Assembly (NCBI GenBank): GCA_002682825.1
Contig: NOKP01000002.1
Span: 1,741,132-1,805,131 of the forward strand
From: Neonectria sp. B-13
Lineage: Eukaryota; Ascomycota; Sordariomycetes; Hypocreales; Nectriaceae
Direction: 5' to 3'
Length of the DNA: 64,000 bases
Position 1 is the first letter of the stretch; each line of letters opens with the position of its first letter. Under the pieces are notes generated by a model, which did not search any database, was not told the DNA's origin, and saw only the letters and a program-made list of their open reading frames with translations. Below, in pieces: positions 41,558-50,990 of this stretch. The translations under genes were made by a program, and so were the position numbers.

Positions 41558-43641
41558 ATGCCTGGCATGCAAAGCAATGCATGTCTCTCATGTCGTCAGC
41601 GGAAACTCAAATGCGATAGACGGCAACCATGCGCAAACTGCGTTGCTCGCTCGCTAGACTGCAAGGACCAGATACTACCACCAGCCAGCCGAGGACTCAA
41701 AAGATCTCATGATGAGTCGGATCCATCGGCAATATCAAACATACTCTTCAGGCTGGATCAAATTGAAGCTTCCATCAACCCAACCCGAAATCATGGTAAT
41801 GGCAGCCTTGTGTCTACCCCAATTGGGGACGAGCTCAACACGAAACGAAATAGCGTTCCAGCCCTGGCCTCCGAAGCCATTGCACTATCACCCGATAGAA
41901 CTACTCAATCGATGCAATCTGAAAGTAGAGTGCAAGAGACTAAAGTTTTAGCAAATGATAACACCTTGGTATGCCGTTGATCTTAATAGACCGCTCCTCA
42001 GATCTGACTTTGGACAGCACCGTGCTCTGATGCACAATCTTTCCATATCCATTTCAGCAGACTACCAGGTTCAGCAAGATACAGACTCCCGTCAGATTCA
42101 ACTACCCCCGACATGGGAGACCCTTCGCTTGTTTCAGATATACTTCAACTATATCGGCCCGTTTCAACACATCATCTACGAGCCACATTCCCGCGATCTA
42201 ATTCACGAAGTCTACTACCAGGTAGTTCATGCTTCGACAACGACCGCGCCACGAGGCCTAGCTTTGATATTGAGTGTCATTGCAATGGCAGTTATTCTCG
42301 AGCCTGTCCATGGTAATCTAGATGCAGCCCTCCCGATTCTCAAAGAGCGGCTGAGGGTATCTGCCATCTACATCCGGTCGACTATGGATTGCCTGGAACA
42401 GCATCGTCGAAGAACCACCCACACGCTCGAGAATGTACAAGCTTTGCTTATTCTTCAATTTCTTATCAATCATATTGAAGCATTCTCTCCCAGATACCGC
42501 GCTTTACTAGCTGAGGCCATTGCTGTATCTCACTCTCTCGGTCTGCATCTAATTGATTCGGTAACGGCCAAAAGAAAGCTATCCCAGACTGAGAAAGACC
42601 CAGTTACCAAAGAGATGGAGAGAAGAGTTTGGTGGTACCTAGCATCCACGGATTGGGCGGCTTCCATGGCTGAAGGTAGACACCTTCTGTTCAGAGCGTC
42701 GGATGACTTGCTAACCCAGTCAAGGGCCGTTCGACGTCGTATACCTCGTCCACCCGAAACTCATCAGTTCCAATATCCCAAGACATATCAATGACGATGA
42801 TCTTGGAAACCCCGATATCAAAGAGCGGCCATTATCAGAACCGACTACCATGTCGTATGTCTTGCACCGTCTAAAAGTCGCCGAGATAGCTCGATGCATT
42901 TCAGACGTGCTGCCGCGCAACCCAAACGATGCGACTTACGACATGATACTATCACTCGATTCAAAGCTCGAATCTTTAATTCAAGACCTCCCAAATTTCT
43001 TCAGTCTCGAAACCGCAGACTCAGATGAAACCAGAATAATTGACCAGGCACATCCCTACATTCCTATGCAACGGCTCGTGGTTAATTTATTGATCAACAT
43101 TATTCGATGCAAGCTCCACGTCCCATATCTCCCTGGAAACCCAAGCCAATGTCTCCACGACTTCTCGCGAAATGCGAGCTTGAAGGCTGCTCGGAACGTA
43201 CTCTCGGCGCACCGGGGCATGACCACGTCGGATATTTCACATTCGGCTGATTTCATGAAAATCCAAGGGACACTCTTTCACATGTTCATAGGGGCGCTCA
43301 TTCTCACGACAGATCTCTGCTGTAACCAACCTCGCGGCGAAGATCGTGAACGCCAATCGTCCGAGTTGATGGCGGCACTGAAACAACTGGACGGCATAAA
43401 GCACCATTCCCAAATGGCTGCAAAATTGCTCGAAGTGTTAACGCAGTTGCTTGTCAAGTACGGGATCTGGTTACCCTCCACGACTGTTTCGACATATACG
43501 GAGGGTGGATTGGCCGCAGACGTGGACTCGATTGGACATGACCAGATTGGGGTACAAGATTTTGACCCCTTTCCGTTTGATGATTTATGGGAGGAATTTG
43601 TAGAACAACCTCCAGCTCTAGACATGTTTGATATGTTCTAG
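41558..43641 (+). CDS. Zn(II)2Cys6 fungal transcription factor
   Basis: Three exons, 41558-41968, 42018-42675 and 42725-43641, give 661 residues. The zinc cluster is complete: C9-x2-C12-x6-C19-x5-C25-x2-C28-x6-C35, with the basic RQRKLKCDRR loop. A short helical dimerisation-like segment follows (ISNILFRLDQIEASI). The fungal_trans regulatory domain covers about 200-450, with RRVWWYLASTDWAASMAEG/PFD and HLINDDDL-like sequence that appears only after correct splicing of intron 2 (acceptor TCAAG, branch TGCTAAC). The end DFDPFPFDDLWEEF looks like an acidic-aromatic activation region. The start ATG at 41558 is directly before the cluster. It probably controls the divergent methyltransferase and neighbours; the ligand is unknown. 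Confidence 0.9.
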
Positions 43642-44026
43642 TTCAAATAGTAACTGAAAGTTCTAAATGGCGACAATACAGCAACATAATTGAACTAGTT
43701 AACCTCAAACAGGGTGGCGATCGACGCAATCCGCTCGACCTCAGCCTTTAATTGGATGAGTTGACTACCTTGTAGGCTTTTTTCCCGTGAGCTGATCAAC
43801 CCAGTTCGCAAATCTATGTCGGCCGTCCAAATCTCACCGTCTCGAAGTAACCTGCCAGTGAGGTGTAATTTATCGGAGTCTCATCTAGCTTGTTGTAGTA
43901 TTCGTCAAGTTTCTTCCAGCCAATGTCAATGTTAACCTTGAAGTGCTCAAGCTCAAGATATCGATTGGCCATGGCCTTGGATTTCTCCAATTTGGCCTGC
44001 GAGATAATCTTGATTCTATTTTCGGC
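43642..44026 (-). mobile_element. Relic of a hAT-type transposase
   Basis: On the minus strand, 43993-43841 reads EKSKAMANRYLELEHFK, then IGWKKLDEYYNKLDETP and LAGYFE, the pattern W-x-x-L-x-x-Y-Y-x-x-L-D-E-x-P of the region before the dimerisation domain in fungal hAT (Restless-like) transposases. Just beyond, 43840-43690 stays open in another frame. No terminal inverted repeats or target duplication were found, and only about 5-10 percent of a transposase is present. It is a dead fragment between two genes. Confidence 0.5.
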
Positions 44027-45175
44027 TCAAATAAACTGGACACATAGAGCGACCCCAAATGCTACAATCCAAGCTGCCATACCCTGATATCCACTTCCGA
44101 ATGTCATCCTCATAGCTGTACCACCCGACAGAACAGTCGACTTCCCTGCGTCGTCTGACTTGTCAACGCTGCACACTCTCTTACACGTCTTCTCATCGCG
44201 CTTCTGTTCCACCACATTCTTGTCTGTAGTATTGTACAACAGCTCAATCCATTGGATCTCCTGGCGCGCCTCGTGGTTCATGGACATGTTGCCGCTCCAT
44301 GTGCCGCCATCACTCCAGCAACTGAAGTGAATGTCGGTCGGGTCTCTTGGCGTCTGATATTCTATCCTTGCGACAACCACGCCGTCGGCGTACCATGTAA
44401 CCGCATGGGGGGTCCAGTCCAGGCGGTGGACAACCCAGTTCGACCAGTTTGGCGTGGTGGCATTCCTGGTGGCCTCCGGATAGTCATCGCCATCGTCTGA
44501 ATAGGAAGGCTGATTCGTGTATTGAATCTTGTTCCGTGGACCACGGGTTAGAATCTCGACGTCGGATTCCTGAATGTCGGCTAGCTTGCCGGTGGCATCC
44601 CGGTAAGTGAACATGCCGGTAACCGCGCCAGCGCTGCCAACCGTTCGCGCTAGCATTCGCATGGAGACGTATAAGTAGTTCGCGTCCACACTTTGAAATT
44701 CCGACGCTGTCTGAAAGCCTGGAAGGCGTTTTGTCTTCAATGTCATGTATGTGTCGGAGGCGGCGTCCTCATCCTCATTCTTCTCGATGTAGACGTTGCT
44801 GCGCGAATTTACCATAAGGACAGTTCCCTCGTTCGCCAATCCTTCACCTGGCCCAAAGCTATTGTCCCACGTTTGTATGTCCCAGATATCGGTCCAGTCC
44901 TTGCTACTGAAGTACCCATTCGAGTAAGGGGCCGCGTAAGCCTTCGTTTCATCTTTGATCTCATCCGGGACGCCAGCGTATTCTGAGAGACTCCTAAAGT
45001 CGAAGAACATATGGTTGGCAAAGTAAGTCGGAAGGGCCTCGTTTATGACGAAACAGTCACAATCGCTGTCATCGTCGAGCTGCGGGCTATTGCTGCCAGC
45101 GTCGGAAGCACCACGTGCGACAGCTACGAATGCAAACAGTTGCAAGCACGACCGTAAAATAGACAGGGACAACAT
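44027..45175 (-). CDS. GPI-type cell-surface glycoside hydrolase family 16 protein
   Basis: A single exon of 382 residues. A signal peptide (1-22, ending ARG/AS) leads to a GH16 beta-jelly-roll domain. The catalytic motif is ESDVE at 203-207, corresponding to ExDxE with nucleophile E203 and acid/base E207; NKIQYTNQPSY and HRLDWTPHAVTWYADGVVV are typical following strands. The C-terminus has a Lys/Asp linker, small residues (SGGTAMR) and a final hydrophobic tail (WIVAFGVALCVQFI), which suggests GPI anchoring. It would act on beta-glucans or as a cell-wall transglycosylase; the exact substrate is not readable. A TATAAA box lies at 45263-45268. Confidence 0.85.
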   Translation of the reverse strand: MLSLSILRSCLQLFAFVAVARGASDAGSNSPQLDDDSDCDCFVINEALPTYFANHMFFDFRSLSEYAGVPDEIKDETKAYAAPYSNGYFSSKDWTDIWDIQTWDNSFGPGEGLANEGTVLMVNSRSNVYIEKNEDEDAASDTYMTLKTKRLPGFQTASEFQSVDANYLYVSMRMLARTVGSAGAVTGMFTYRDATGKLADIQESDVEILTRGPRNKIQYTNQPSYSDDGDDYPEATRNATTPNWSNWVVHRLDWTPHAVTWYADGVVVARIEYQTPRDPTDIHFSCWSDGGTWSGNMSMNHEARQEIQWIELLYNTTDKNVVEQKRDEKTCKRVCSVDKSDDAGKSTVLSGGTAMRMTFGSGYQGMAAWIVAFGVALCVQFI

Positions 45176-46585
45176 GGTCCTGGAATGATGAAGTAAATGA
45201 ATGGCTCTAGGACGAAGATGCGGGGTATCGTATGGTGGGGAGGGTGATGTTACCTGTTGGTCTTTATACCGTATTGACTCAACAAATTTGGCTTTTTACG
45301 CGCCTTGGCACCACGCACGTTGTTCTAATATTACCGCAATCCAGCCAGTCATGCAATGCTTGGCATACAGATACTACATGGAAAGATAGAGGGCTACCCA
45401 CGCGTCCGTCGTTGAATGGTCCATAAACTGGGGCTTTTAAGTTCGCCAGCGTTGCGGCGGCGCTTAAGTTAAGAGTTCAAAACATTTAAGTCGAATGGGC
45501 AGGCATTAGGTAGGCCGGTGGCTATATATATTGCTTGGGTAGGCACAATATCGTGAATCGCAGACCAGCAAACATCTCCACGTCAATGCATATACAGGCA
45601 GCTCACCAATCTAGTTCCTTTTGTTGACAGCTTCTCGCTGTGTACGCGCTTTTACGTGTCGCATTCACCTGAGCACGCCACCGTCCGTTGAGCCAACACA
45701 GCTATCCCGTATAAATCAGGGCAGTCTAACGCATAAGCAGACAGGGTGCAGGTCGCAGCGGTTGCCGGATACGAATCATACCATGAAGCCAGCATTCTGC
45801 AGGTTTCACATGCGCATCCGTCACACCCGATCTTTACGAAGTCATGGACTAAACACGCCATAGGAGCCTTATGCATTGTCTCACAAGCAGGGGAAGACAT
45901 ATGGGGTAAAATTATGCTTTAAGCATAGAATTAACTCTCAGGCGTACAAATACGCATTAGGGGTGGTTTTTACAAGACCTGGAGCTGTTATATTTAATCA
46001 CGGTAAAGCTGGCATACTTCAGTTCAATTTAGTGGCTTAGTTGAAACTCTTCCTCGAAATCAGCACACCCTTCTGAAGCCATTCACGTCACTACGTGCAG
46101 GCTTATCACTTCCATCTCTAGACACCGAAAGAAGCGAGATACTCGACGGCAGTAATTATAAATGTGGGGAGGGGAGGGGACAAGTCGCCGCCATCATAAA
46201 GCGCACGGGAATTGGGCAGGAAGTAACGGAGCGTTCCCAAACCGCTTAAATGGCCCTGGTTTCACGTCGGCCATTAACAATAAATGTAGAGCGAAGAAGT
46301 GAGGGAAGTAAGGTAACTGTGTCCCTAGGAAACATCTAGGACTCTGTATTTTGATCTAGTCTCAAGTGTGCTCCCCTGACTAGGGCGAAAGCGAGGCATC
46401 AGACGCAGATAGGTGCATATCTATATACACGTCGGCAATCACAATCATATTAGTCTTATCGAATGCATTTCATTATTCTTAGCCTCACCTTTGCATACGC
46501 GGAATGCCTGATGAAATTCCATGGAAGGCTACTTGCCAATCCTTCTGCGAATTGCCCCGCTACAACCTACACCACTTCCTTCAAC
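45176..46585. other. Intergenic region (1.4 kb)
   Basis: Holds the promoter of the GH16 gene (TATAAA on the minus strand at 45263-45268) and otherwise only short frames. A G-rich stretch near 46163-46178 has three GGGG runs. No gene or repeat is recognised. Confidence 0.45.
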
Positions 46586-48079
46586 CTAATTATCCATCCA
46601 ATGGAACCACGGGTGCCTCAATGCCTCCTCCGCCGATATTCGTTGCTTCGGATCATACTCAAACATCTTGCCGAGCAGGTCCTGGAAGCAAGATGCTTCT
46701 CCTTCGTTCATTGGTGTGAATAGGTTTTCGAATCCATCTGACTTTATCAGATTCCAAGAATAGCTAGTCTCCGGTGGTGGTGGCTGCCAGAACATAGGCG
46801 GTGTGATAGGTGCCTGTGATGCTGGCTCGGTCTTCTTAGAGTCCCGTTCATCAAAGATACTTGACATAAGATCTTTCAAGGGTGTTTCTGGCGTCTTGCA
46901 GGCATGAAGAAATTCGGAATTCTCCTCGAAAGTAGGAGGCTCCGACTCCTCGATTGGCCAGCCATCGTCATCGAACTTGACGGCAGCCCATTTTTCAGGG
47001 AAGGGTCCCAAGACACTAGTGACGAGAATGAGCGCAGCAGCAGGACTGGCAGAGAGGAAGTCGTGGAATAGGTCATAGCCCGTCCTCATCCGGAAAATCG
47101 TGCATGCCAGAGCCCACACATCTGACTTGGGTCCAGGTTGCAAATCGAAAACGGCTTCAGGGGCGAGATATTTCTTCGGCGTCCCAAGCATCTCACTAGG
47201 TGGACTGCCAACGAGGAATGATCTGTCAAAGTCGACAATACAGATACAATCCCGCAGGCCCCGCGGCAGGCGTGTGAGATCTACCACATCAACAACATAC
47301 TTGGGCGCGGTTGGTTCTGGAGACTCGCCGGAATATCGCTCAACCGGTGCCGTCTCAGCGGCACCCAGTATTGTAAGAAGCTCATCCTCTGACAGGTCGT
47401 TGAAGCTTGGTAGTTGCGTGAGGACGTTGCTGCTAGTCAGGTCTGCTTAATACGTTAGTTCTACTAAAGGGTCAAGGAATATAAGTAACTTACCGCCGTG
47501 GCATAAACCCTGCGAATGGAGGTATGCGAGCGCCTGGGTAGTTTGGAATGCCAGTTTTCGAGCAGTCGAAGGCCTCAATCTCCGACTGTCACACGACATT
47601 TCTGACATGCTGGGGCCCAGTACAGGCATGATTTCGCAGAGATGGCGGCCATTTGGTCCATCAAAACGAAAACGGCCGAAAGACTTGACGAAAGAGTCGC
47701 CACATGTGTTATCGTCAGGTTTGGGCAAGTGATCCTCGACGGACCTCAAGTCCTGGTAATCTTCAGACTCGTCCGCACAAATGAACTTCAAGGCAACGTA
47801 GCGACTCTCGTGTGCGTCTCTAGCAAGCCATACTGTGGCGAAGCCGCCGAAGCCCAGCTTGTGGATAATCTTGTATCGTCCTTCGTCATATGTCTCACCT
47901 ATGTGCAAAGGATGAAGGCCACCGGGAATATACCTCTCCAGATCCTCGCAGTGATCAAATTTTGAGGAGGCGAACTGTAACGAGACCTCGGAGCCCACGT
48001 CGGAAAAAGGGTCATCCCAGCCAAGGGGATGAGCAAGAGGGGGCGGAAAAGAAGGAGGAAATGGCGTATCAGAGGCCAT
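46586..48079 (-). CDS. Divergent SRPK-like protein kinase
   Basis: Two exons, 48079-47494 and 47442-46586, give 480 residues; the 51-nt intron splits the catalytic loop. Gly-rich loop LGFGGFATVW (75-84), Lys in YVALKF (K98), catalytic loop HGDLTSSN (194-201), and VDFD (265-268) in place of the DFG motif. APEAVFDLQPGPKSDVWAL is the APE/subdomain IX region, and the end RISAEEALRHPWF is normal. As in SRPK relatives an insertion (about 202-262) follows the catalytic loop. The Asp of HxD is kept but HRD is HGD, the Lys of the loop is Thr, and DFG is DFD, so activity is uncertain. Fungi carry many such SRPK-like paralogues, often accessory. The start at 48079 is the first ATG of the frame. Confidence 0.85.
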
Positions 48080-49526
48080 CGAACAAGATATCAAAGTGAT
48101 GCAACTCACAACGCGTAAAGTGAAAAAGGAGAGCCAGGTCGTAGAGAGGGTTGAAGATTTTCGGTCCCTGGGAAAAGAGTCTTGCTACCTACAGCCTGCT
48201 ATTCACACCCAACAATCTGCCCGCAAGATCACGTGTTTATACGGGTTTCTGTGCAGTTCCTACAATCCTTGATTCACAGAGACATTCCTTTATGAGGTCG
48301 AAAGGTTATTAGGTCACTATTGAGACTTCAGGTGAAATTGTAATTTGAGAGTTAAGACTCTAGAGGTGTCTAAAGTTTCAGTGTTTATTGTAAGTCTAAA
48401 ATCTCCGTGCTTGGGTCTTGTTATTTCCATAAAAGGAGATAATAGCAAGTTTAGACAACCCAATGCGAATACTTTGATAAAGTTCTGGAAGGGCCTGTCT
48501 AGAAAGTAAGACGAAGACTCTCAACTTTAAAGAAAAACACAAGCACACTATAGAGTATCTCAGTATTTATACACTAGCAACTACTCGACAAGTTCCGCCC
48601 GTTTTTGACTCTTCCAGGTAAGCTTCGAGGCGTGTTGTTCGCGCTTGGACTGAAGCTTACAAAGCCTTGCATTCTTAGACGACGGTAGCTTGATGACGCA
48701 AGTTCAAATTTACGTCCTAGGAGACTATTTCCTCGTCGACAGACTGAAGGCATTTGCAGCCGAGAGATTTGCAGGTTAACTTGAGCTGCTCCCAGCCAGC
48801 GAAAGGTATTAAGGCGAAGTACTCTAACGAAGCAATCTGATCTCCAACTCCGGTGTGCAGTTGTGAAGTTTGCCTGCAAAAGCTTCAACAAATTATGAGC
48901 AAAGAGCTTATTCCAAGAGCTATTTCGCGAAGTCAAAGACTTTGCTGTGGACTTTACAAAGAGAGTGGCTAGGAGATAGGGCGCCGGGAGTAAACCATCG
49001 TTCGTATCAGAGGCGGCTGTTCTAGAACGGTTCAGAGGTGGACTGATACCTCTCTGATGATGGAGCCTGGCTAAATGCCAGTTTCTTACCGATACTACAC
49101 CGCAGTACACCAGACTCCACAAATCATAATCGACGAGAATTCCGATTTAGCTCCCTTGTTTGTTCCTAGAACCTCTACTTTGCGTCCCACCAATTTTTAA
49201 TTGTGAGCCCGTCTTGTACTTGTTCTGAACTGGAGAGATTGGTTCTCACCCTTGATACATTAAGCTTTCAATATTTTCTATTTCGGTGTCTACAACAAGC
49301 TCGTTCTGTTGGTCAAGCCAGCTTGAGGCGACTTTTCTGGATTCATGGTAAGCTATAGGGTAGCTGGTCTGGCGATAATGGAGGCTGGTGCGATAAGGCT
49401 TGTGGCTGGTGGGGCCAGCGAAAACCAAAGAGGGCCCCGCAAAAAAGTTGATTGCAACTGGAAACTTTTTGACAGACGCAAGCCGTGACATTTGCAACAG
49501 TCGCAACCCAACACCACGACACAAAC
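48080..49526. other. Intergenic region with a decayed BTB gene
   Basis: About 1.45 kb between divergent genes. A BTB-like relic lies at 48690-48975. The 182-codon minus-strand frame 48574-49122 is antisense to it and has no motifs. The last 250 bp before 49527 probably form the LCP5 promoter. Confidence 0.45.
48690..48975 (+). pseudogene. Relic of a BTB/POZ-domain protein
   Basis: On the plus strand TQVQIYVLGDYFLVDRLKAF followed by AAERF matches the end of a fungal BTB domain (VYVLGDKYxxxxLKxLAxxKF). After stops and a frame change, KFACKSFNKL and FREVKDFAVDFTKRVARR match the helical region that usually follows. At least two frame changes and several stops interrupt it, and the N-terminal half is not found. 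Confidence 0.5.
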
Positions 49527-50636
49527 ATGGCGGCCCCGACGACATTACCAGCGCTGCTCACGTCCCTGACGCAGTCGCTGTCCTCCGCCCTCGACGTCAC
49601 CCCCCGGATCGCCGCCATTGAGCACCAGAAGGATGGCATCTCCCTCCTCGACGTCAAGAACGAGCTGCTGCTCTCCTACCTGCAGAACCTCGTCTTCCTG
49701 ATCCTGCTCAAGCTCCGGAACTCCAAGTCGGGCGCAGACGGCTCGGACGAGGAGGACTCACAGCTGGATGAGTCTGTCCGGTCAAAACTCGTCGAGATGC
49801 GCCTCTACCTCGAGAGAGGCGCCCGCCCGCTGGAGGAGAAGTTGCGCTTCTCCATCGACAGATTCCTGCGGACCGCCGACGACGCCGACCGAGAGAAGAA
49901 GGCTCAGGAGATGGGACTGAACGACGTTATCGCTGCCGAGTCTGAGGAAGACGACTCTGACGCGGAGACCGGCGCTGGCCAAGCACCGCGCAAGTCCGGC
50001 AAGCTCTCGGCCGCACCCAACTTCGGCACTCTGATCGACGACGCCACCGCAAAGCCCGGGAAGGGCACCGACGAGTCCTCGGGTGTGTACCGCCCGCCGA
50101 AGCGCGACCGCACCGTGATGGACCCCAACCAGCGAAACGAGAAGGCCAGCCGCCGGCCCAACAAGTCGCACACCATGGACGAGTTCGTCGAGGCGGAGCT
50201 GGCGACGGCGCCCATGGCCGAGCCCAGCATCGGCACCACCATCGTCCAGGGCGGCCGCAAGACGAAGACGACAGCCGACCGCAAGGTCGAGTCCGAGCGC
50301 CGCGACTACGAGGAGATGAACTTCGTGCGCCTGCCCAAGGAGAGCAAGAAGGACCGCGCCCAGAAGGCCAAGCAGACGGGCCGCAGCAGCCGCATGCAGT
50401 TCGGCGGCGAGGAGTGGCACAACCTGGGCCAGGGCGTCGACCGCATCGACCGCCTGACGCAGCGCAAGACGGGCGCCACCGGAGTGCGCGCCCTGCTGGA
50501 CAAGAGCCGGAAGCGCGGCATCGAGACGACGGACGGGCCACGGGGCAGCGGCCAGGCGGCCGAGATTGGAGAGAGGTTTCAGAAGAGGGTCAAGGTGTTG
50601 GAAGGTGGACGACGAGACCGGGGCAAAAACAGGTAG
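49527..50636 (+). CDS. LCP5: U3 snoRNP-associated rRNA processing factor (LCP5/neuroguidin, Sas10/C1D family)
   Basis: A single exon of 369 residues from MAAPTTLPALL (49527), chosen over an upstream in-frame ATG at 49485 because the family begins here. Lcp5 acts in the SSU processome for 18S rRNA maturation in the nucleolus. The N-terminal Sas10/Utp3/C1D domain (about 5-120) has KDGISLLDVKNELLLSYLQNLVFLIL and RLYLERGARPLEEKLRFSIDRFLR, the family signature. An acidic stretch (ESEEDDSDAE) follows, then VYRPPKRDRT and a basic C-terminal region with NFVRLPKESKKDR and a nuclear-localisation-like RKRG/KKRVK. It converges on the glycosyltransferase-like gene. Confidence 0.92.
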   Translation: MAAPTTLPALLTSLTQSLSSALDVTPRIAAIEHQKDGISLLDVKNELLLSYLQNLVFLILLKLRNSKSGADGSDEEDSQLDESVRSKLVEMRLYLERGARPLEEKLRFSIDRFLRTADDADREKKAQEMGLNDVIAAESEEDDSDAETGAGQAPRKSGKLSAAPNFGTLIDDATAKPGKGTDESSGVYRPPKRDRTVMDPNQRNEKASRRPNKSHTMDEFVEAELATAPMAEPSIGTTIVQGGRKTKTTADRKVESERRDYEEMNFVRLPKESKKDRAQKAKQTGRSSRMQFGGEEWHNLGQGVDRIDRLTQRKTGATGVRALLDKSRKRGIETTDGPRGSGQAAEIGERFQKRVKVLEGGRRDRGKNR

Positions 50637-50990
50637 ATCACAGGGACATAATAGAACTGATTTCACGGGCAACCCACCCCAATTTGTCACTTCACTTAGG
50701 TTTTTGTATGTGGCACATGCTGTGAGAGAAACGGGAATCTTAACTTATAGGCCCAAACCCGTATTCCCCGATACGGTCACAGCTTTCTGCCCCTCGTGAA
50801 CTCATCACCTTACTCTCGGCTTAGTCTGAAAGAATAAGTAGAGTAGTTGAAAAGAAGCCATTCATTTAATGCTATCAAAATTATGAAGATGTTAGGATAT
50901 AGATAAGGTCGAGCCATGAATCTACTCCCTCACTTCACTATCACCACAATCGACGCCAAAAAATTCCCCAAGACTCCCGGCTCCCACTCA
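50637..50990. other. Tail-to-tail intergenic region
   Basis: 354 bp between the stops of LCP5 and the glycosyltransferase-like gene; presumably 3' UTRs. Nothing else seen. Confidence 0.5.

Noticed and set aside
48574..49122. A 182-codon minus-strand frame
   Set aside because: It is antisense to the BTB relic, which explains why stops are few on that strand; it has no motifs.
49782..50690. A 302-codon frame antisense to LCP5
   Set aside because: Leu/Val/Ala-rich shadow of a GC-rich conserved gene on the other strand.
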